This document shows positions 11,073-21,425 of a stretch of DNA of 64,000 nt, piece after piece. Each line of letters begins with the position of its first letter. Position 1 is the stretch's first letter. Origin of the DNA: Blakeslea trispora (Eukaryota > Mucoromycota > Mucoromycetes > Mucorales > Choanephoraceae); contig JAIWNE010000015.1 in NCBI GenBank assembly GCA_025331445.1, forward strand, positions 310,001-374,000, written 5' to 3'. The notes under the pieces were generated by a model. The model was not told the DNA's origin and made no database searches. It was given only the letters and a program-made list of their open reading frames with translations. The translations under genes were made by a program, and so were the position numbers.

Positions 11073-13680
11073 AAAAAGCATATATGAAAACTTACTATAG
11101 TCAGGAAAAAAGGACCTTGAGATAGGGCCAGAACCTAAAAAGAAGAATTGAACAATTGCATGCTCAATGATCGATTGACACTACTAAACATGACAACAAT
11201 GAGCTTTTTTGGCTTCAAATCGTCTCATCGAGCATATGCTTATTAGAGTTTCTCTGACTTGAAACTTAAACCTTGTAAATATAGGTTGAATAGAAGCTAT
11301 TGTCATTCAGTATTCAAAAAAAATAGAGTTTCTTTCTTCTTATGACACGAAAATAGAGACAACTGAGAAAGCATTGGCCAATCACGAACGCGTCTTGTGT
11401 ATCCCAATAAGACAGAAACCAGATTGTGACACTCTGAAAGTAAAATATAGCATTTGTGATGATTCATTTTATTCTATGAAAAATCCACTTTCATTTTTGC
11501 ATTTAGATAGTGTGTTGAGTTTAATTAGGTCTATTGTGTTTGAATTAGGAAGTAATCGCCTATTAGGAAAGAGCAATGTCCTTTTTTTGTTACATCAATG
11601 AAACCAACACCTTTTTTTTTTGTTTCATTTTGTTTCTTTTGAGGAGTATTAAATTTAGATATACAAAGGTTTAATCGGCTCTATCCGATAGAAGGAAAAT
11701 ACAGGCTATTATAAGGATGATCGAGAATTGCATATCTAAACATTTAGTGTCTATTTTTGTTGAATCTGAAAACCAATGTATAGCTTCGAGGCAAGAACCA
11801 AATAAATAATAAACACGTCTGTTTAGACTATGAATATGTCTCTATTCAGTCCATGTTGTGAGCTTTCGAAAGTTTTGTAACAAAAAAGTAAATAGAAGCC
11901 TTTTGAGTGAGATGGATGACTTTAGGTTGAGATCGAAAAATGGTCAGACTAGTCATGTTGTCAAATATCATATGTTTGATCCTGTTGAAGATAAATGTAC
12001 AGTGATTAGTGTTACCATTGATCGTTTTTAGTGGCTTCATCGCACTCAATCATCTACTTTTTTTTTCCTAGACTGGAATAGCAAATAATGCTTCAATAAG
12101 AGCAGTGCTTGTAATTATTCCTTGTGTCCTTTATTTTGTCTTTTTGCAGACTCTGACAAACATGTATTGTAGTTGTGTGTCTTGAAGAAATACATGCATA
12201 TAACATCTTCTGCATGACATCACTTACAAATAGTAAAGTCTATAGACTTGTTGTATAACAAACATATTAGATTAGTTACGATCTTGGTCATTGCAACGAC
12301 ATATTCCAAATCGAAACTTGACTGTGTGTTCAACAGACTTGATCGATCAAAGAGAATCTTACATCAATATGTTGTTGAGTTGACAAAGTACACCATTTTT
12401 TATTTTTTTTTTTTGAAAGCTTGTGAGGGATAAAAGACAGGTAACTTTAATAAAACAAGGCCCTTATATCAATGAAGGAAGTAACTTGTCAGCACTAAAA
12501 GACTTTTTGTTACTAAAGAAAATAAACAAATTTGCTCTATGATACAGATGTATAGTGTTGGATGTTAGCATGTATCAGGTACAATGGCCATTCTACTTGA
12601 GTACATAATCAATTCTTTTTCTTTTCTCATTTTTTTTTACTTGTATAGACTATGACAGCTGAAATTAATTAGAAAACATTTTACATCATTCAGATTCCTA
12701 CCAACATGGAAGAAAACAAAGTTGGCAAAAGTAGTCTCATACCTCAGACTATATATTGTTTGACTCAATTGCATCTTGACAATGGTATTCGAATTTGCTA
12801 GAAATCAAAGTAGGTAGGCTTATAGTTTGTTCATTACCATGCCAACTTGATTTCGAGAGAAAGTAAGGAAACTAGTCAAATAAAGAGTATTCATTTACTA
12901 ATCGAGACCAAGAGAATACTGGAATCGGGTCCAAGTCCGACCAAGCATATTTGCGCGCACACTGTAGGGTACCTATATTATTCAGACCATTCTCATTTTG
13001 ATGGATCGGCCTTGATGTGTTGGGTTGTTGCTCGTAAAATTCCTCTTTTTTCTTTTTCTTAATATCATGTAAAACTAGCTTTATTTGAGTCATCTTCTGT
13101 TTCTTTTTCTTTTGTCTCATTTGCTTTTGTTCCTCATATTTCCTTTGTCTGTCTACCTCTCTCCTTCTCTTTTTTTTCGGTTGCCACGAGGAAACATTAC
13201 ACAATGATTCACACTCATCTTGGGTAGCACTAAAATTATTATGTAGTTGAAGAAAGTTACAAAAAATGCAACAGGCAAAAAATAAGAAAGACTCTAAACT
13301 GCCTACTCACTGTTACAGGAACCAAGAAAAAATAAAGAAAAAGAGAAAAGGAGAAAGGAGAAAACAAGGGTATCATTATATATTGCTCTTTCTCTTTTCT
13401 TCATAAAGAAACAGTGAAAGAATGGGCTTGGATAAAACAGTAGGATAACTCGTGGAGAAGATAAAATACTCAGTTATCTTTACCGAATGGCACAATGATA
13501 GCGATTCTTTCTTTAAAAGAGTAAATTGCTTGTAGTTGTATGTGTTTTATTTATTTAGGGCATGATCACTTGATACACAAGAGTTCTTTCAAGAAATTAT
13601 CCATCAGCTGTGTACGCCCTCATGAACCTTACTGCTCCACTTTCCTTCTTTGTTCAATACAAAGAAGTAGAAGAAGAGCT
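11073..13680. other. Gene-free AT-rich stretch
   Basis: No supported gene. The minus-strand ORF 13204-12872 is Lys/Arg-rich at one end and reads RPIHQNENGLNNIGTLQ at the other; it has no recognised domain and may be a remnant or chance. Confidence 0.35.
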
Positions 13681-13682
13681 TA

Positions 13683-15192
13683 TACACCTTTTCTCAAAGT
13701 GATGTCGCACATTTAAATTTTAAGTTGTCGCACCTTTTCAGAGAAAGGATGTCGCATCGCATTTTTGTCAGATAGGAAGGCAATTCAAACAGCTATCAAA
13801 ACGTCTCACAGGATAACGAGCGAAGCCTTCAAAAGATTATGGCAATACATTGTTGCAAGCTTCACTAATCTTAGCAGGAAGTGTGTCCTTCTTGAGAATA
13901 AATTCCCTCTCAACACTATTCTTGACAACCGACCAAAATCGTTCAATTGTATTGAGTTCAGTAGAGCAAAGCGGAAAATAGATACATTTATACTCACAAG
14001 ACTCTCTAGCAACCCTGATGAATTTGGATGTGTGGATGAGAGTATTGTCCATCAACAAGTAGTGACCCTTTATTTCATGATTTTTATCCATCTCCTCAAG
14101 AATATCGTCAATGATACTCAGGTGATGGTTAATTATGGTGCTTTTTGTTTGTGCTTTAGCTCCTCCTACTAGCTTCCGTTTTTTTGAAGGGGGGAATAGG
14201 CTTTCTCAAACAAACCTTAATCAAGGCTTTGCTTGATATAACACCCAAGGTTGAGATGGAGTTTGCTCTTGGCGTAACTAACTCAACAGTAGCTGGCTCT
14301 CCCTTTGGAGCACACCCCTAAATTCTTCTCAGATTTGCATTGAATCCTGCCTCATCAATGAAAATGCAGTTGCTCATGTAATCTAAGCTCATATCCTTTA
14401 TCTTCTCCACCCATTTCTTTCTCGCCTGAATCCTTTCTAGATTGTTTCGCTCTAAAGGCCCCAGTTGCACTTTCTTCAAACTTAAAATCCAAAGATCGTT
14501 CAAATAGCGATACAATGTAAGCTTCAAAAGCGACAAGCCCTCAAAAGTACTAGTCAATCGATCAAGTAGCTGGTCAGCTGTGGCATTTGGCTGGTTTTAA
14601 TTGAACTCTGCAACAGCGTTCTTCATTGCTTCTGCTTCGATAATTCTTGGTCGACCAATAGTTTTGCAAAAAGAGTCTGGATCTTTCTTCCAGGTACTAT
14701 ACCACCGTTGTAAACTTCTGGGTTCGAGACCCAAGTCTAAAGCGACTGCTCTAGCGCTATTCTTCAGGTGTATATCAACCAAATGAGCAGCTTGTACTTT
14801 AGCTTCATTACTGACTCGTTTGTTCTTGGTGGTGTTCTTTTTTTCTCTTTGGATCCAGTTTTTCTGTTTTGGTAGCTTTATGTTCCAAAAAGGTTGTATC
14901 TTGATCAAGTTTCATAATCACTTTCTTTCTAGCTTCCATATAAGCACTATAGGATACAACTTCCTCTGACTTGTACGGATCTTCACACCCATTGATGTCC
15001 ATTGAGTCATTTCCGTTTTCGTCCATGATGTTTCCTTGTCCATCCTCAAAATAAAACAAGTAGCATATTATAAGTGTACTTCAAAAGAAAAAAAAATGCC
15101 ACATCTTTATTCAGAAAAGTACAGCATATTTTTTCTTGAAAGTGCAACAACTTAAATTTTAAATGTGCGACATCATTTTGAGAAAAGGTGTA
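13683..15192 (-). mobile_element. IS630/Tc1-mariner-type DNA transposon, TIRs and TA duplication
   Basis: A 1510-bp element flanked by TA (13681-13682 and 15193-15194). Both ends begin TACACCTTTTCTCAAA and continue with TGATGTCGCACATTTAAA; the terminal inverted repeats match for about 53 bp and then resume after a gap. A GATGTCGCA-like motif recurs behind a TTTTCnnA-type block two or three times per end, which may be transposase-binding iterons. The interior holds one broken transposase on the minus strand. TIR plus TA duplication plus DDE transposase makes the call firm. Confidence 0.93.
13837..15059 (-). pseudogene. Broken DDE transposase (IS630/Tc1 superfamily)
   Basis: The transposase reads in pieces on the minus strand: N-terminal MDENGNDSMDINGCED (from 15059), a helix-turn-helix region with VALDLGLEPRSLQRWYSTW, then YMSNCIFIDEAGFN (first catalytic Asp), GHYLLMDNTLIH (second Asp) and LNTIERFWSVVKNS (catalytic Glu). 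Two frame changes lie at A7 runs of the coding strand, near 14840 and 14185, and each is mended in register by loss of one A. Two in-frame stops also occur, TAA at about 14600-14598 and TAG at about 14320-14318, so the gene is non-functional as it stands. The catalytic triad positions are all still visible, implying fairly recent decay. Confidence 0.88.
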
Positions 15193-15626
15193 TAGGCTGT
15201 TTGTCACAGCCCCATTCTCGTTTTATATAAAAAGCTAAAAAAAAACCAAAAATCAAGTTGCTCTAACTCGATGTGTCCTACCTTAAAGAAATTTTTTTTG
15301 CCTGTATTTTTTGTGTTTTTTTTTGTGCTTTTAAGGCGGAGGTATCGGGGACTACAAGCAATAAGGTGTTGATACTTTACCCCTTTTGGTGAATAGTGTA
15401 GCCCAGTATTAAACGCATTTGAGGTTGATTCAAACTGAGGACTATTTTCTTCTTTTCTCTTTTATATTTCTTTTTTTCTTCTTTTTCTTTATTTCCAAAC
15501 TCATACCAGCCAAGAAAGCAATATACCCCCTTCTTCTTTTTATATTTATATCTCTTGATTGCAATTTGATATCCCTTTCATTGAAGAAGAAAGCTACAGT
15601 TCACCTTTTCTTCTTCTAGTTACTCC

Positions 15627-17128
15627 ATGTCTAATGAGTCGTCTGCATGCAGTTATACCTCACAAAAGAAAAAGAGTATAGATCGTACTAGATATAGCGA
15701 TCATTTTGTTCTGTCAGATATCAAGCAACGCAAGTTTCGCTGGTCGTCTTGCTTTTCCTTTGTCTCAAAACTTAAAAAAACTAAATCAAATTCAGAACAA
15801 GAGCAACAAATCCGAGTTGCCCAATCTTATGAACACATTGTTGCTTCAGATCGACTTGATGCTATTGTCAAAGGTAAACATCTAACAAAGAAGAAGTTGA
15901 TTTTTTTAACCCATTGTCTGTTCCTTTTTTCTTAGTAAAATCTGAAGAATTCAGTCCATCTTTATGGCCAACACAAACTTTGCCATTACCGCAACCCCAA
16001 TTACAACCACCTTCTTCACTTTCCCCTCCACCTAGACAAATCAAACTGAAGCGAGAGAGTATATCATACAAAGAGGAAAACCCCTTGCTCGTGGAGTCTA
16101 AACCTCGCGTCATCCCTCGAGCTATTAAGACCTCTTCTTCACTTTTGCGTCTCTCGCTAGATGCCGAGGCACTTTCTTCACCTGAGAGTCTCGAAAACGA
16201 AGGTCTCTCTCATCGATTTAGTACAGCCTCATCCAACTTCACAGGAAGTCAACCTGCTCCCTTCCGTACTGGTACCTTGGGTTCTTGTAGTTCACAGACA
16301 AACAGTAGTGTTGCTAGTCATCACTCTCCTAACCATTATGCATTTCAATCGTTACCTTTGCCACCCAATACCGCCATACCTCCTCCTCCTCTTCCGCCAC
16401 ATATACCCATGGATTCACCGGGACCTGATAAAACACAAGTAGAGGATCAAGATAAAAAGCTGGCTCTAAAAGACCGTAGACGTCGTCGTAGTCCTCTCTT
16501 GGCACCTAGTGCAGACCAACTTACCTTAGCCTTAAAGGATATTCATCTGAAGGAAGAAGCCATGAAGCACAAGAAGGAATGTGAACGTTCTCATTGGCTG
16601 GAACCAACGGTCGAACGCCGACAAGCGAATGTCGTCTCACTTCAACCGATTGCTCAAGTTCAAGAACTAGACCAACAGTTCTATTCAAGACGATCGACTG
16701 AGGTGGTAGGTCGAGAAAAGGCTCAATACGATGCCATCGTTTCCCGTACAACTTCATTACATCGTCGCCAATTGTCGCACGAGGACCAAAAACGGCCGCT
16801 TCAAAGTACGAATCATTATCGTACCTCATTACGTGCACGGTCACCTAGCTTTTCAGAATCAGCCAAACCACAAGAAGAAAATGAGGAAAGGCAATTGAGT
16901 ATGATTTGTGAAAATCAGCCATTGACTACCTCGGGACCTACGCCACCTAATCAAGGTAAACCCTTTTTTGCTTCTCGACACCATCTCACTGTCACACCTG
17001 AAACTCCTCCTTACCATAAACATATGGCACCTTCTTTGATTTCTGCTCCATCTACTCCCAATTCTTTGGACTCTTTTGACCAAGAAGATTACATTCATCA
17101 CAAAAGGCCTTCCTTTTCCTTTTCTTAG
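15627..17128 (+). CDS. Hypothetical low-complexity, largely disordered protein
   Basis: Two exons, 15627-15873 and 15936-17128, give 479 aa. I do not recognise the family. The N-terminus is basic (SIDRTRYSDHFVLSDIKQRK), followed by Pro/Ser-rich stretches such as LPLPQPQLQPPSSLSPPPRQ, a charged helical segment around KDIHLKEEAMKHKKECERSH, and many Ser/Thr-Pro sites (TPETPP, SAPSTPNS) that would suit proline-directed kinases. There is no signal peptide or membrane segment. A CT-rich leader precedes the start. Convergent with SCO1, 136 bp between stops. Continuous ORF, clean intron and codon structure support a real gene; function unknown. Confidence 0.75.
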
Positions 17129-17264
17129 TTCTTTTTCTCGTTTTTTTTTCTGTACAAGGAAAAAGTGTGGCTGGTCCCTGCCCTTTTCTTTTGATAGAGA
17201 ATTATAATAAAAAATCTTACTGTTTCCCTCTTTTTTTTATTTGACAAGAATAAGATGATTTATT

Positions 17265-18381
17265 TTATTCTTGGTTTTCAATTGTAAGATATCTTTTTTC
17301 AATCTTACCACCTCTCTGAATAAACTCGTTATAATAGTTTTTGAAACTCTGAGTTACAGCATCAGCTTCGGAGTTCTGGCCATAACAATCCAAGAAGGTA
17401 CCTTCAGGGTCCATGAGATAAAAGAAGATTGAATGATCTACCAAATAATCATCGCCTTCACTGATATCAGGAGGTGAAGATACATAGACACGGAAGAGCT
17501 TAGCAACACGTCTGATCTCTTCTTCTGAGCCTGTCAAGCCAATCAAGTCTTTGTGGAAATCTTTAACATATTCCTTTACAACAGGCATTGTATCACGTCT
17601 TGGATCACATGTAATAAAGACAGGCACTAACACATCTTGACCAATGTCTTTTTCTATTATCGCTTGTCAATTATCTGATAAAGGGAATAGACAAATAGAC
17701 TTACGAACACGACTCACAACGTCTGACATTTTATCCAATTCTTCAGGGCAAATATCAGGACAGTGAGTGAAACCAAAATAGATCAAACTAAATCTTCCCT
17801 TTAAGTCAGCTGAGCCAAAAGATTTGCCTGTGGCTGCATCTGTCAATGTGTATTCGCCACCTAATTTGGGTTTACCAAATCCTTGTGTCTTTGTCTTTTC
17901 GGCTTCTTTTTCTTTCACTATATTAGCACGATTAAAAACCGAGTTTTTCTTTTCTTTCCAAAACACTTGCTCATCTGCTCAACTTTTTGCTTTTCGCTCT
18001 TAAAGTATAACAATAAGCCAGCGCCCACACCTAAAAAGACAGCTGCTGCTTTGTATGTAAAAGGCTAATCATGGTCAATCAAATTAAAATTGGCATACTA
18101 AAAAAAAAGAGGAACTTACGCCAACAGCTGCTTTCACTCTGGCTTCTTCAGAATTAGTGCTATAAAATCGAGTGGTACGGTTTTTCAAAGGATTAGCTGA
18201 GCATAAACGAGAAGGTTGAACCATTGTTCGGCGTTGAGCCAAGCATGTCAACTAGAGTTAAAATAAAAGAGAAAATTACATGAGATCATTTATTCAAGCT
18301 GATTCTCGGGAATTCTCTTTTTGTCTATGTATATATTACATTGGCGTTAGGTCGAAGTAAGCGACGACAGAAAAAAGACAT
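17265..18381 (-). CDS. SCO1: Mitochondrial copper chaperone for cytochrome c oxidase
   Basis: Inner-membrane copper chaperone delivering Cu to the CuA site of COX subunit 2. Exons 18381-18340, 18251-18120, 18064-17971, 17917-17705 and 17653-17265 give 289 aa. Arg-rich mitochondrial presequence (MSFFCRRLLRPNAN), one membrane segment AAAVFLGVGAGLLLYF, then the thioredoxin-like domain with Cu ligands Cys142 and Cys146 in HCPDICPEE and His234 in DDYLVDHSIFFYLMDP. All three ligands are present. Intron 3 (17970-17918) has a GC donor (ATGA|GCAAGT) and is the only in-phase solution that keeps the membrane segment joined to KEKEAEKTK. Divergent from SUMO with about 215 bp between starts. High confidence. 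Confidence 0.95.
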
Positions 18382-18595
18382 TATGAAAAAATGAAAAATG
18401 AAAAGGAAAGTTTATGCTTTGTCCCCCGGTTGTCTTTTTAAAAAAAAAAAGTAGAAAATCTCACGTGACATGTAATTTTTTTTTTTTCAAATAATGTGCC
18501 AAAAGACAGTGTAAAATGCAACAAAATGAATGATACGCATTTTTGTTTTAGCTCTTTTTTTTTTCTAAATTCATTTATACAATACGCGTGAAATC
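18382..18595. promoter_or_regulatory. Short divergent promoter SCO1/SUMO with E-box
   Basis: The 214 bp between the two start codons must hold both promoters. It contains the palindrome TCACGTGA (18461-18468; CACGTG E-box, the kind bound by bHLH factors such as Cbf1) flanked by A- and T-runs. Functional use is inferred. Confidence 0.5.
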
Positions 18596-19026
18596 ATGTC
18601 TGATACTGCCGAGAAATCCGAAAAGAAGGAAGCACCCACTGTTGAACACATCAACCTTAAAGTAGTTGGCAGCGTAAGTGGTGCTAAAACTAGTTTGAGA
18701 TGTGTGTCTGTTTTATTGATAAGAATTCTCTTTAAGGATGCCAATGAAGTGTTTTTTAAGATCAAGCGTACTACTCAGTTAAGAAAGCTAATGGATGCCT
18801 ACTGTGAAAGACAAGGTAAACAACCCGGATCAGTTCGTTTCTTGTATGATGGTACTCGTGTCTTACCACAAGACACTCCTAACGATGTAAGTATTCTTCT
18901 TTTGTTTTTACGTAGTTTTATTTTAATTGTTAACACATAAAAAAAAATTTTCTTTCTTTATAACAGTTGGATATGGAAGATGGTGATAGTATTGATGTGA
19001 TGGTTGAGCAAATTGGTGGCTGTTAA
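18596..19026 (+). CDS. SMT3: SUMO (ubiquitin-like modifier)
   Basis: Small ubiquitin-like modifier, attached to lysines of target proteins by the E1-Ubc9-E3 cascade. Exons 18596-18673, 18737-18886 and 18967-19026 give 95 aa. An acidic/Lys-rich flexible N-terminus (MSDTAEKSEKKEAPTVEHI) precedes the beta-grasp fold: INLKVVG, VFFKIKRTTQLRKLMDAYCE, VRFLYDGTRVLPQDTPNDLD, DGDSIDVMVEQIGG. The mature diglycine is followed by a single Cys, so processing would remove just one residue, shorter than the yeast ATY tail. Identification is essentially certain from sequence and length. Confidence 0.97.
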
Positions 19027-19349
19027 AAAAAGAGAAATAGAGAAAGGAGAGAGAGAGAGGCATTCGTCTATAGTATCTAAGAGATGGATTTATGCCGAGT
19101 CAACTCATTCTTTTTTATACATGTACAACATTTCTCATTTCTCTCAACATACATACAATTACACATTCATACACTCTATCTATTACCATAACAACCTCCT
19201 TTTACAAATATATAATCTCGTACTTTTTTTTGTTGCTTTTGTTTACCATGGATCAAATTTGTTGAGGCGAGTAGAATTTAGTGTAAAAAAATAAGAAGAA
19301 GGGGGGGGGGGCGAGGCTTTTTTTTGTTTTTCTTTTTCCTTATTTAACT

Positions 19350-20165
19350 ATGTTTAAAAGTAAAAAGATCTTAACACTAGTTTTAGTGATAGATAGCAAT
19401 AAGGCAAGTAAGAATTGTCTAATTCAAAACTAGATCATGCTGAAAACCCCTATTGTCTCCTCTCAGATACTTTTGGGCATGAAAAAGCGTGGCTTTGGCG
19501 CCAACAAGTTTAATGGTTGGTCTTTGTTTTACTTTTAATTTCTTTATTAACCCCCCCCCCCAATTTTTTCTTTAAAAAAAAAGGATTCGGTGGTAAAGTT
19601 GAACAAGGTGAAACGATTGAAGAAGGCGCCAAAAGAGAATTGATGGTATAAATTACAGCTTGCCTTTTTCTTGTCGTATACTCCTTATTGACTGCTATAT
19701 TAGGAAGAATGTGAGATCGAGGCTATAGATTTAGAAAAACGAGGTCTTTTACTCTTTACTTTTGAAGATGATCCTATAGCACTTGAAACGCACATCTTTG
19801 TGACCAAACAGTATCAAGGTCATCCTAATGAGTAAGCGTCCCTTTTTTTGTTTTGTTTGTATATACTGACATAAGGACAGAACCGAGGAAATGAAGCCAG
19901 AATGGTTTACGTTAGATACTATACCATTCGATAAAATGTGGTCCGATGACAAGTATTGGTTTCCATCTTTATTAGCAGGAGAGCTGTTTACTGGTCATTT
20001 TCATTTTGCTAAAGTAATTATTCTCTTTCATTCTATTTATGCCTCACCTTTAACTCTCTCCTTCTCCTACAGGATCAAGAGACAATCATAAAGAATGAAG
20101 TAGCCATAGTCAAGCAACTCTCCACAGGTTTCGATTTGGATGATGCTTGGAACAATTTGTCATAA
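19350..20165 (+). CDS. Nudix hydrolase, MTH1/NUDT1 type (oxidised purine dNTPase)
   Basis: Sanitises oxidised purine nucleotides such as 8-oxo-dGTP by the MTH1 family reaction. Exons 19350-19403, 19467-19515, 19584-19645, 19704-19831, 19881-20013 and 20073-20165 give 172 aa. [11 protein letters not shown] joined to [20 protein letters not shown] reproduces the MTH1 N-terminus. The Nudix box reads [20 protein letters not shown], i.e. G-x5-E-x7-RE-x2-EE with the last pairs in place. [20 protein letters not shown] matches the nucleotide-binding C-terminal part. Intron 1 (19404-19466) has a GC donor (AAG|GCAAGT) and intron 2 a rare GTTGGT donor; intron 2 also contains a poly-C and a poly-A run. 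An alternative start at 19437 would skip intron 1 but lose the first beta-strand. Confidence 0.93.
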
Positions 20166-21425
20166 ACGAATCCTCTTCCTTTGCAAGACCTTATCAAATG
20201 GAGATGATTTCAGCTTTTCGAATAAACAAAAAAAAGTGTGTAACATGTACAGTTTTGCTAGATTGGATTCAAATGCTCTTTCTTTTATTGGTTTTGCCAA
20301 AGTTACATAAGCTTCCCGAGCTGTTCATCAAGAGCCCAGCAGATGATATGATACAAAGCCTCTTTTTGACTTGCTACACACATATGCTAACAATTGAGTT
20401 TCAATTGCTGAATATAACCACATTTAAAATTTCACAATTGTAATTTCTGTTTGCTACCTCAAGGAAGAGGGGACATTTTGATGGTATCTATACCAAGGCT
20501 CCAAGAAAGTAAGATGCAGTCCTTTCTCTTTCTTGAGAAACTTCCGGTTCTTTTACAGATGACTAGAGATTGAATTTGCTACATGTCTCTGATAAAGATG
20601 ACTAGCAGGTATACAACAATTCCAGTTTCTCATCCTGTCTGAATTTCATGCTGTGTAACAATATGAATGACAATAGAAAAATTGAAATATTCTGTACCTT
20701 GACTCACTTGTGTATGAACCGAATCTTGTCGATCATGACTAATCTTTCTCTGTCTTTGTCTGTGCAGTCATTATAATGTGTCTCATGGCAATTTACACAC
20801 GTTTTGAAAGATGTAATGCAACCATTTCGGAAAATACAATTTTGCTTACCGAGAAGAAAGAGCAGAGCCATGTATGCTCTGCCATCACATGTACTTGTAT
20901 AAATTTCACGTTTTTTAAAGAGACTTTTTTTTTCCATACAACAAAAATTTATATGGTATAAAGTGCTTTGAAAGAGTTGAATCTTTTTTTATAGGATACT
21001 CAATCTAGGCAGTTGATGTTAACGAGGATGATGTTTTGCCCCACCAATCAAACTACTGTTGTAAACGATAGAAAGCTTCATGCCAAAGAGAGGATGGAGC
21101 TAGTTCGAATCAGTATACTCATTTTGTTTTCTAGTTTAAAGGTAAATTAGTTTGCTGTAGGAAGACACTTAAGTTCATGATACAAGAACGTAGTTTGAAT
21201 TTCAAGATTTAGAAAAGTGAATGATAGAAAGAGCGCGGCTCGGAGTGACACTTATTCACATCATCCTACATAAATATTTGGTTTTTATTTTCACCATCCT
21301 TTTTTTTTTTTTTGCTTTTTTGGTTACTTGATAACATACAGCTGTGTGTGTTATTTTGTGTGTGTGTGTGCATTAATACATTTACTTTTGGCTCAACACT
21401 TTTTTTGATATCAATGAATCATTGA
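20166..21425. other. Intergenic between the Nudix gene and the SSK1-like gene
   Basis: No supported gene. A (GT)n run near 21353-21370 and T-rich tracts precede the SSK1-like start. Confidence 0.4.

Noticed and set aside
12872..13204. 110-aa minus-strand ORF, Lys-rich
   Set aside because: Half is a low-complexity A/G-run translation and the rest has no recognisable family.
14700..14740. tRNA-like TTCGA loop sequence (ggttcgagaccc)
   Set aside because: It is part of the transposase codons and has no tRNA arms around it.
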